Shown piece by piece: positions 52,019-60,200 of a DNA stretch of 64,000 nt. A program made the translations under genes and the position numbers. Within the stretch, counting starts at the first letter, position 1. Each line of letters opens with the position of its first letter. The DNA comes from Nonlabens spongiae (lineage in GTDB: Bacteria; Bacteroidota; Bacteroidia; Flavobacteriales; Flavobacteriaceae). A model generated the notes under the pieces. That model made no database searches, was not told where the DNA came from, and saw only the letters and a program-made list of their open reading frames with translations. The stretch spans positions 248,001 through 312,000 of the forward strand of contig NZ_CP019344.1 of assembly GCF_002117125.1 (NCBI RefSeq), in the 5' to 3' direction.

Positions 52019-53301
52019 GTAACAGTATTTTCTAATTCTATTTTGTATAACTCTCCATTCTCAATTAAAAATTCTTGTGGTTTTTCTATATTTCGTATAA
52101 AGTTATTTAGTAACGTAGAATTTTGGTCAAATATTAATTCATTTTCAATTCTTAATTCATTTACAAAATTTCTATTAGAATTAACTATTTCCTTTTTTTC
52201 TATTGTTTTGTTTCTTTTGTTATTTCTAAAAAAATACCATTTATCAAACCATTTTGTATTAATTGAATTTCCTAAATTATGAAGTTCTCCTTCGTGTTTC
52301 TTGAAAAAATTAAAATAGTCTTTTTGCATTTCTTTAAATTCATCGGTTAAGTCGTTTACGATTGCTTTATTAAATTCGTTAGCATACTTAAATTCCAATA
52401 TTTTTCCAAAAATGAACAATTCTTGTAATGAAAGAAAATATTGAATACTCTTTTGGAAATTACTTTCTTCATCTTTTTTTATTTTCTCAATAGAATTTTT
52501 ATAGAAATGGATTAATTCATAGACTTCTATGTTTTTAGCTATAATGTTTGATAAAACTGCATTTTTATAATTTTCGTTTTCACTAATCAAATCAAACTGT
52601 GAAAAAGCTTTCTTGTAAAACACAATCATTGCTTCAATTTTGGCTTCTTTCTTAATAAATTCGAGGTCGATTAAGGTTTCTAATCTTTCGTTAATCTCCT
52701 TTAAATTGAAATTTATTTTTGCAAGATAATGTTGTTTAATAATCATATTTCCTGCGCTGTAAGCAAGCATAGGTGCAGAGACCATTAAATTTGACACATA
52801 ACTTCCGTGAGCTAAAATTTTTCCACCACTCATTATTGCTGTTCCTTGTCCATTTGCAATATTCATAACATTTCCAGTAACACCTTTGGGAAAATTGAAC
52901 AGATATGATTGTGATAATAAACCACCTGAAATAAATTCGGGAATATTTCCGATTGCTTGTAATATTCGATTTGGCTTATTATCTAATGATTTTTTGTTAG
53001 TGACTTGAGGGTTTGTTTTTGCTAATTTTTGAAATGAAAAAATGGAATCTTTAGTTAGTGAGTCAATAATCTTAAATTCGGTTGGAATAGTTTTTCTAGG
53101 CTTTAATAATTGAGTCATTTTTAACAACTCATTTTCTATTTTTCTGCTTTTTTCTTGGTGGTCTTTATTGTAATCAGAAACAGTTTTAAGTGAAGTTTGT
53201 AATTTAAAAAATTCCGACTTTATTTCAGAAAGTTCAGATTTTATGGTCTCTGAATTTTCATTCAATTCTTTAAATCCAAAAAGTTTTTTAAATATGTTCA
53301 T
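52006..53301 (-). CDS. Hypothetical cassette protein (431 aa) ending inside the repeat
   Basis: No family recognised. Residues 1-70 are a coiled coil (ESETIKSELSEIK-like: NSETIKSELSEIKSEFFKLQ). Residues about 115-210 are Gly/Ser/hydrophobic (GGLLSQSYLFNFPKGVTGNV, LMVSAPMLAYSAGNMI) and may touch a membrane. The rest is helical and charged. The last residues NTV use the GTATAA of the family-2 repeat as stop codon. Start is 22 bp from a family-4 repeat. Layout loosely recalls pore-forming effector proteins, but that is a guess. Confidence 0.65.
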   Translation of the reverse strand: MNIFKKLFGFKELNENSETIKSELSEIKSEFFKLQTSLKTVSDYNKDHQEKSRKIENELLKMTQLLKPRKTIPTEFKIIDSLTKDSIFSFQKLAKTNPQVTNKKSLDNKPNRILQAIGNIPEFISGGLLSQSYLFNFPKGVTGNVMNIANGQGTAIMSGGKILAHGSYVSNLMVSAPMLAYSAGNMIIKQHYLAKINFNLKEINERLETLIDLEFIKKEAKIEAMIVFYKKAFSQFDLISENENYKNAVLSNIIAKNIEVYELIHFYKNSIEKIKKDEESNFQKSIQYFLSLQELFIFGKILEFKYANEFNKAIVNDLTDEFKEMQKDYFNFFKKHEGELHNLGNSINTKWFDKWYFFRNNKRNKTIEKKEIVNSNRNFVNELRIENELIFDQNSTLLNNFIRNIEKPQEFLIENGELYKIELENTVTNTV

Positions 53302-53323
53302 ATGTCTGTCTCATATTGTTACC

Positions 53324-53476
53324 AACGCCCACCGCATAAAGCGAGTGTGGCGTTTTCGGCTGGTTCGCGTTATCGGTGGAATCGGTTTGTTGCCTCTAAA
53401 AGTAGGCAATAGTTTTGGATTCTGGCCGCCACACAGAGAGCTTTTGAAAATGCCACATTCGCTTTATGCCTTGTTG
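53324..53476. repeat. Family-4 cassette repeat
   Basis: AACGCCCACCGCATAAAGCG to CGCTTTATGCCTTGTTG; simplest copy without a loop palindrome. Confidence 0.88.
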
Positions 53477-53701
53477 TCGGTGGTGCGCTCACCGGTATGG
53501 TTTTCCCCAGGTGGCTGGTTTGTTTATTGGGCATTTTCACGCGGTGGGCGTTGTCGGTGATTGAATGTTGTGGGAGCCTTGAAATTGGTTGATGGTCATC
53601 TGGTTCTTGGTTGTGCCACCGCTCGGTGGATTGTGGGGACTTTTGTCTCGGATGGATGATTTCATGGCGGAGCAACATGTCCCTTGGGCAATCACCGACA
53701 A
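53474..53701. repeat. Conserved unit U, copy 4 (228 bp)
   Basis: TTGTCGGTG to CACCGACAA; lacks about 37 internal bp, like copy 3. Confidence 0.75.
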
Positions 53702-53818
53702 CGGTCTCGGCTATGAGTAGTTGCGTGGTTTAGCACTTAACTTAGCAAGTATGCACCAAACTGAAAATCCGCGAGGATTTTCAGAAATAGGCAATAACAA
53801 GCAATTACTTATAGCCAT
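53700..53818. repeat. AACGG-type cassette repeat, family 3a, cut by IS110 b
   Basis: Nearly identical to that at 39594; cut at the same CT by IS110 and continued by TTGTTGTG at 55148. Confidence 0.88.
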
Positions 53819-53850
53819 CTTAAGTTTGATTTCAGTTAATTTTATTAGAT

Positions 53851-54026
53851 AAACCAGAAAGAACAAAAGAGAGGATTAAGGTCAATATAGCCAGAGGAAC
53901 TTTAGATTCCGTCAACATTGATGATCACCTCTCTTTTCCACTTTTAGTTCGTTCAGTTCTGTGAGACCTTTGGATCTCGTTTTTAAGTTGTTGAAGCCTA
54001 GGTGGATCGTTCTTTCCCAATTAAAT
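53851..54026 (+). ncRNA. Putative IS110 bridge RNA (element b, copy 2)
   Basis: Stem AAAGAGAGG (53866-53874) / CCTCTCTTT (53928-53936), target guide TATAGCCA (53886-53893), donor guide CAGTTCT (53954-53960). Confidence 0.6.
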
Positions 54027-54030
54027 ATCT

Positions 54031-55002
54031 ATGGATAAATATAGTAAAATCCACGGTGTGGATATCAGTAAGGATTTCTTTGATGTAATTGACGATCTGG
54101 GCAACCACTACCAGTTTGACAACAGCCTGAATGGTTTCAGGAAGTACCTCAAGACATTGGACGCTGAGAGCCTTGTTGTCATGGAGGCGACGGGCTATTA
54201 CCACTATCTGCTGGCTCAGTTCCTGCACGACTCTGACATCGCCGTCTCGGTAGTCAATCCATTGTCGGTAAAGCGTTTTCTGCAGATGAAGCTTACCAAG
54301 GTAAAGACCGACAAGAGCGATGCAATGGGCATCAGGGACTATGCAATGGTCAATGAGGTTCCGCTCTACGATGGCAAGGGAGCCGTACAGGCGGAATGTC
54401 TACAATTGCTGGCCCTGATGGACATCTACCTCAAACAGCGCACTCAGGTCAAAAACAAGATCCACGGAGAGAAGGTACTGGGCACGCCTTCAAAAGCGGT
54501 GTTTGGTTCCTTAAAAAGAACCTTGAAGATGCTGGACAGGGAACTGGTCTCGCTCAACGAGCGCCTATTGTCGCTGGTCAAGCAGGATCAACAGGTACAG
54601 CTTACCAATCTTAAGAGCATACCTGGTCTGGGCGATAGGACATCTGCGCTGTTGATCGTACTCACAGAGGGCTTTACCAAGTTTGACAACGCCTCACAGC
54701 TGCGTAACTATGCCGGCATCACACCCACGATAAGGCGGTCTGGCAGCAGCATAAGGGGTAGGAGCAGAATAAGCAAGGTGGGCAACCGAAAGCTTCGTAA
54801 CCACTTGTTTTTGTGCGCTTTCTCTGCAAGTAGACACAACAAGGCATGTAGGGAGCTCTACGAACGTATCACGGCCAAGGGCAAGAGCAAGAAGTTGGCA
54901 CTTATCGCCGTATCCAACAAACTATTGAAACAGGCATTTGCCATTGCAAAATCCGGCCTGCCCTATGACGATGGCTACGTTTCCCGTCTGGTCAAGGAGT
55001 AG
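54031..55002 (+). CDS. IS110-family DEDD recombinase (element b)
   Basis: 323 residues, identical to the product at 39925; same DEDD and serine motifs. Confidence 0.95.
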   Translation: MDKYSKIHGVDISKDFFDVIDDLGNHYQFDNSLNGFRKYLKTLDAESLVVMEATGYYHYLLAQFLHDSDIAVSVVNPLSVKRFLQMKLTKVKTDKSDAMGIRDYAMVNEVPLYDGKGAVQAECLQLLALMDIYLKQRTQVKNKIHGEKVLGTPSKAVFGSLKRTLKMLDRELVSLNERLLSLVKQDQQVQLTNLKSIPGLGDRTSALLIVLTEGFTKFDNASQLRNYAGITPTIRRSGSSIRGRSRISKVGNRKLRNHLFLCAFSASRHNKACRELYERITAKGKSKKLALIAVSNKLLKQAFAIAKSGLPYDDGYVSRLVKE

Positions 55003-55111
55003 AAATGAAGTTAAAAAATACTGGTGGTGTTGATGGCTTGTTGGACTGGAGGCAAACCTGATAGGGTTTGTCCCATTTCAACAATGCCACGTAGCCGGAT
55101 CGTGCCTAAAA

Positions 55112-55498
55112 TTAACGAGTAATTTGCTTGGTTTTAAACTCAGTTCTTTGTTGTGTGTAGGTTTTATTTTTATTTATCAATTCAGTTATTTTTTTCGCTT
55201 TTCCATAATCCGCATCATTCAGCCATATTTTTAAATTCCGCTTTTCAGTTTTCAGAATTAAATTTGCTTTCGTTTTAAATTTCCCTCCGTTTCCACTTCC
55301 AGTTAAAAAGTCGACTACTACGCTCAAAATTGAAATCAGCCAATTAGTTCGTTCAGAGTTCAATTCCGCACTTTTTATTTCAGTGTATGAGTAAGTTCCG
55401 TTATTTTCCGGTTCGGAAGCATCAATGACATTAAATTCATCCGTATTCAGGATAAATTTTAATTCAGGTTTATTTCTCAATTCAACAGTTTCTGTCAT
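55112..55498 (-). CDS. Hypothetical cassette protein (128 aa), tail altered by IS110
   Basis: A soluble beta-rich start (PELKFILNTDEFNVIDASEP) followed by SERTNWLISILSVVVDFLTG, a hydrophobic stretch, and a beta/helix end (LILKTEKRNLKIWLNDADYG). The last dozen residues (RTEFKTKQITR) are encoded by the right end of IS110 b. Rejoining the repeat across the IS gives TQQRWL and a stop from the repeat's CTATAA, so the original protein was shorter. It is the outermost gene of the array, 36 bp from the candidate entry site. Confidence 0.6.
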   Translation of the reverse strand: MTETVELRNKPELKFILNTDEFNVIDASEPENNGTYSYTEIKSAELNSERTNWLISILSVVVDFLTGSGNGGKFKTKANLILKTEKRNLKIWLNDADYGKAKKITELINKNKTYTQQRTEFKTKQITR

Positions 55499-55534
55499 TC
55501 AGCGTTCTGATTTTTTAACTTACACACAACTAGT

Positions 55535-55627
55535 GTATATCCGCAATATATCAAAAACTACCATATATACACCTCATTCTAGCGGTATATCCGCAAGTTT
55601 TTGAGCAAATATCTATATTGCGGTATA
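55535..55627. other. Candidate recombination (attI-like) site at right array edge
   Basis: GTATATCCGCAA occurs directly at 55535-55546 and 55585-55596, and TTGCGGTATA in inverted orientation at 55618-55627. These clustered 10-12 bp sites in an AT-rich stretch, exactly between the first cassette gene and the chromosome, resemble binding sites of a tyrosine recombinase. No recombinase gene is adjacent. Confidence 0.35.
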
Positions 55628-55851
55628 AATGGTATATAAGCATGTTTGACGATTTTATAACGCCTATCGAGATCAGAAAATACCGCCCAAAGCCGTAAAA
55701 ACTTTGAATGGTTTAATGTTCGCATTTCAAAGACTTATAGAACATCTCTCGCGCATCTATTTTGTAGAATCTCATTTTTGAAACCAATGTATTAGAACGA
55801 CCTGCTATAAGTTTTAACAACATCATCTGCGATAAATAAATTTTAACCTTT
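55628..55851. other. Non-coding junction to chromosome
   Basis: About 220 bp without a supported gene; only short open stretches (for example FDDFITPIEIRKYRPKP ended by a stop). May hold remains of a lost gene. Confidence 0.4.
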
Positions 55852-56379
55852 CTAACTACTCCTCACTTTTTCACTACCCGGCACATTCCAGTCACCGCGC
55901 ACCTTCATCACCTGCTCGATCACGTCGCGCACGCAGGCATCACCACCGCGCCTGTGGGACACGTAGTCGCTCACGGCCTTGATCTCGGGAATCGCGTCTT
56001 GCGGGCAGGTGGCAAGACCGGCATATTCCAGTGCGGGAACATCGGGCATGTCGTCGCCCATGTAGAGAATTTCTTCCGGTTTCAGGTCGTTTTGCGCCAC
56101 GTAGTCGTGCATTTGTACCATTTTCTCACTGGCGTTCAGGAAAACATCAGTCACGCCCAGGCCTTCCAGTCTGGATTTTACGCCCTCGTTGCGGCCGCCG
56201 GTGATGATGCACACCTTGTAACCGGCATAAAGCGCCGCCTTCATGGCATAACCGTCCTTGGCATTCATCGTGCGCAGCAGCTCGCCACTTTCTGAAATCA
56301 GCAGCCGGCCGTCAGTCAGCACGCCGTCCACGTCCAGTATAAAAGTGGTAATGTTTCTCAGTTTCTGTTTATAGCTCAT
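55852..56379 (-). CDS. kdsC: KdsC-like HAD phosphatase
   Basis: 175 residues of the HAD C0 type: nucleophile and acid in FILDVDGVLTDGR, motif II in CIITGGRNEG, motif III/IV in YMGDDMPDVPAL. It should remove phosphate from KDO-8-phosphate in lipopolysaccharide core synthesis. It has a C-terminal extension after VIEQVMKV. Start overlaps the upstream DUF2520 gene by 4 bp, a pairing usual in Flavobacteria. Confidence 0.85.
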   Translation of the reverse strand: MSYKQKLRNITTFILDVDGVLTDGRLLISESGELLRTMNAKDGYAMKAALYAGYKVCIITGGRNEGVKSRLEGLGVTDVFLNASEKMVQMHDYVAQNDLKPEEILYMGDDMPDVPALEYAGLATCPQDAIPEIKAVSDYVSHRRGGDACVRDVIEQVMKVRGDWNVPGSEKVRSS

Positions 56380-57167
56380 TTTTTGAATTCGTTTTGAATG
56401 GAATTTGACAGCACGCGGTACAACTCGCGGTCGGTTGCAGGCAACAGTTCCAGGTGGCTGTTCATGGTTTTTATATCGTTTCTCAGCGCTGGTCCTGTCT
56501 GCGATGTTGCAGGGGAGAGGGATCTCGCTTTCGCGAAAGTTTCTTCCATCAACGCATCGAGAATAGCTGGATCTATAGCACCATTTTCAAGAATCTGCTG
56601 GCTTTTATGATAACAGTGATTCACAAAGTTGTTCATGAAAACGGCAGCAAGATGCAAATGTTGACGTTTTTCTGAGGGCAAATGGTGGATTTGAGATCCC
56701 ATCGTGCTTGCGAGACTTTCCAAAATATCTCCCGTGGTAGCAGTATTCCATTCTAGGCAGATCGGTATCTTGCTGAAATCTGGGACTCTGCTTTTACTAA
56801 AACTCTGCGGCAGGTAAAACACCCCACGGTTCTTATGTTTTGAGAGCGCGTCCAGGCTTGTGTTCCCGCTGGTATGCGCCACGACCGCATCAGTCATTGG
56901 AATTTGTTCTGATAGGTCACGGATCTTATCATCTGGCACTGCAATGAGGATCAGATCGGTAGGAGGGAGCTCCTCGAGTGTTTCCGCTCTTGGTGCACTT
57001 ACTCCGGGCACACTAGCACCCGACTTGTTGTAGTAGCCCGTGAGCTGGATTTCTACGGGTGTTTTTTGATTTCCCGCTTTCGCGAAAGCGAGATCACCAC
57101 CAGCCTCAAACCTTCTACAAAGATGTCCACCCAGGTTACCGGTTCCTATGACAAATATCTTGATCAT
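56376..57167 (-). CDS. Rossmann-like / DUF2520 protein
   Basis: The start at 57167 (MIKIFVIGTGNLGGHLCRRF) puts the NAD(P)-binding GxGNLG loop at the N-terminus; the frame's earlier start adds an unlikely leader. The C-terminal DUF2520 helical domain is clear (FMNNFVNHCYHKSQQILEN). Relatives resemble pyrroline-5-carboxylate or ketopantoate reductases but the substrate is unknown. Two palindromes insert AFAKA (after the loop) and TFAKAR (in DUF2520). Confidence 0.85.
   Translation of the reverse strand: MIKIFVIGTGNLGGHLCRRFEAGGDLAFAKAGNQKTPVEIQLTGYYNKSGASVPGVSAPRAETLEELPPTDLILIAVPDDKIRDLSEQIPMTDAVVAHTSGNTSLDALSKHKNRGVFYLPQSFSKSRVPDFSKIPICLEWNTATTGDILESLASTMGSQIHHLPSEKRQHLHLAAVFMNNFVNHCYHKSQQILENGAIDPAILDALMEETFAKARSLSPATSQTGPALRNDIKTMNSHLELLPATDRELYRVLSNSIQNEFKK
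56526..56541. repeat. 16-bp palindrome, imperfect right end
   Basis: CGCTTTCGCGAAAGTT inside the DUF2520 gene, read as TFAKAR. Confidence 0.8.
57075..57090. repeat. 16-bp palindrome, perfect copy
   Basis: CGCTTTCGCGAAAGCG inside the DUF2520 gene, read as LAFAKAG close to the nucleotide loop. Confidence 0.9.
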
Positions 57168-57255
57168 GACTGTAAAAATAAGCACTGGAACGCGACCCAA
57201 CAGCCAAGGCTAAGACGCTTTTGTGAAGTATCTTTGCCACCAGTTTTAAAAGCTT

Positions 57256-60200
57256 ATGAAAGAGCGTATATACGGCCTGTTATTTGGAACCCGAACGATG
57301 ACATTTTTACTGCTGGCTTTTGCCCTGAGCATGGCCGCAGGAACCTTTATAGAAAATTCCTACGACACGCCCACCAGTAAGATGTGGGTGTATAACGAGT
57401 GGTGGTTTTCCCTACTCATGCTGTGGTTGATGCTCAATTTTATAGGGAACATAAAACGTTACCAGCTGTTGCAATGGAAAAAATGGGCTACACTTACCTT
57501 ACACCTTTCTTGGATACTCATAATCATAGGTGCCGGTATCACCCGATACATTTCATTTGAAGGGATGATGCTCATAAGAGAAGGCCAGACCGAGAATACT
57601 TTCTTTAGCGAAGAGACTTATTACGACGTCATCATCCAGGGAGAGGACGCAAATGGAAATCCCATGCAAAGATCTGTCAAGGAAGAATTATTGATCTCCC
57701 AGTACGATTACAAGCGCAGCGATGATTTTAAATTTTATGATAAAACGGTCACGGTAACCATAGACAGCTTGATCTACGACGCAGTAGAAGGCTTAAAACC
57801 TACCGCTGACGGTTCTGGTGAGCGCTACCTCAAGATCGTGGAAGCTGGTGGCGGGAACCGTCACGACCACTTGCTGAAAGAAGGAGAAGAGGCGAGCATC
57901 CACGGTGTGCTTTTTGGCGTGAACGTAGATCCAGAAGAAGCGGCCGAAAAGGGTTTGATCAACATCATCGAGAACTGGGACGGTTATACCATCCAGACAC
58001 CATTTGACGGTGAATACATGCGCATGGCAGACCAGCAAAAGGGAACGGTGGTCAAAGACAGCATACAACCTTTACAGCTGCGATCGCTCTACACCATGGC
58101 GGGAATGCAATTTGTTATCCCGCAGCCAATTATGGAAGGCGAGCTGGGTATCGTTCAAAGCCCAGAACCTACCGCTGCAAAAGCTTTTGGTTTGCTGGCC
58201 ACGGTAACCAGCGGCGACGAGTCCAAAAAAATCGAGATGCGTGGGCAAAAAGGCATCATCTCTGATTATACTGATGTAGACATCAACGGTCTGAAAGTTT
58301 ACATAAAGTACGGATCCATCGCGCGTGAGCTGCCTTTCCAGATCAAGTTGAACGATTTTATCGCTAATAAATACCCGGGAACCGAGAAAGCTTACAGTTC
58401 GTTTGAAAGCAAGGTTACCGTGATCGATGAAGATGGTGAAAGCGATGAACACATCTACATGAACCACGTTCTTGATAAAGAAGGCTACCGTTTCTTCCAG
58501 GCTGGTTTTGATCCCGATGAGGGCGGGACACACCTTTCCGTAAATCATGATTTCTGGGGTAAAACGATTACCTATGCAGGTTATTATTTATTATATATAG
58601 GTCTGCTGGCGTTGCTTTTTGATCCCAATACCCGTTTTGGTGAACTGCGCAAACTGATTGAAAGAATCAATAAAAGAAAGAAAAAACAACTGGCTACTGC
58701 CGTGGTTATGCTCTTTGCATTTATGGGCGTGGCTCAGAATGGAACGGTCGCCCAAGATCACAACCACGATCACGACCACACGCAACAAAACCAGCAGGAG
58801 ACACATGATCACACGCACGATTCCCACAGTACCGCCATGCAAGTGCGCGAGGGAACGAGCACTAATCTGGACGAGGCAGAGCTGAACCGAGCAGCTGATA
58901 GCGTTGCGGTTCCTGACATGCCTCAAATTTTTGAGCCCATCCCTAAAAAGCTCGCTGATAGTATTATCGTAGCCAATATGGTTCCTATCGCGCAAGCAGA
59001 GCGATTTGGTAGAGTGGTGGTACAAGATAATGGGCGTATGAAACCCATGTCCACGCTGGCAAGCGAGATTCTACGCAGGCTCTCAGAACATGATTACTAT
59101 GAGGCTGAAGTGAACGACAGTATTGTAAAACTCACTCCAGAGCAGACCATGTTAAGCATGATGCAGTTTGGTCAAATGTGGTTTGACGTACCGGTCATTA
59201 AATTAAATTATAAAAATGATTCTTTAAAGGACATTCTAGGGGTAGATCGTAGTACCAAATATGCTCGAGGAATGGATTTCTTTAGACTAGAGGACAACTC
59301 GCTAGGTGGCTATAAAATCTCACCTTACCTGGACGAGGCTAACACCGCTGATGTGAAGACGAGCATCCAGCAAGGTTTTATTGATATTAACTACACCGTT
59401 GGACTTTTAGACCAAGTGATCTCGGGATCCATTTTTAAAATCTTTCCGAGCCCAGTTGCCGAAAATAATAAATGGTACTCACCGGTAGAGTGGAACGAGG
59501 CCGGTTTTGAAGATGAACCTACCCGCAATTTCTTGAGGGATTTTGTTCCAGCTTATGTTTCATTATTACGCCAGGGAAATGAAACCGGAAATTACTTACG
59601 AGCAAATACGGTACTCAACAACTTACTGGAATTCCAGCGCACCTATGGCGCAGACGTGATTCCCAGCGAGGAAAAAATCGAGGCAGAAATACTTTATAAC
59701 AAGTACGACGTTTTCAAAAATCTATATAAATGGTACGTATGGTTTGGCGTCCTTATGTTGATTCTCTTGATTGTGGAGATCTTGAGGCCTATGAAAGAAA
59801 TACGCTGGAGTATCAAATTTCACAAATGGGTGATTTTTGGACTATTCCTGGTGCACACAGCTGGGCTTGGAATGCGATGGTACTTGAGTGGTCATGCGCC
59901 TTGGTCAGATGCTTATGAATCATTGATCTATGTGGCGTGGGCAACGATGGGCTTCGGTTTGGCATTCGGGCGTAAGAGTGAAATGACCATTGCTTCCACA
60001 GCTTTTGTGGTATCCATTATATTATGGGTGGCGCAATTGAACTGGCTTGATCCAGCAATTGCCAATTTACAGCCGGTTCTGGATTCTTACTGGTTGATGA
60101 TCCACGTGGCAGTCATTGTGGGTAGTTACGGTCCTTTTGCGCTGGGGATGATTCTAGGTTTAGTGACTTTGCTCTTGATGATATTTTCGACTAAAAAGAA

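Larger units (their letters stand above)
53819..55145 (+). mobile_element. IS110-family element b, copy 2 (1327 bp)
   Basis: Same length and same insertion point as copy 1. CT cores at 53819-53820 and 55146-55147. Confidence 0.92.

Noticed and set aside
18830..53818. Dispersed repeats as canonical integron attC sites
   Set aside because: The ends do not fit the classical RYYYAAC/GTTRRRY boxes and no IntI gene is present, so I call them attC-like only.
18250..55650. Classical prophage, ICE or restriction-modification island
   Set aside because: No capsid, tail, relaxase, T4SS, methyltransferase or site-specific integrase genes are present.
55640..55850. Integrase remnant next to the right array edge
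   Set aside because: Short frames such as FDDFITPIEIRKYRPKP do not show tyrosine-recombinase motifs (R..HxxR..Y); no support.
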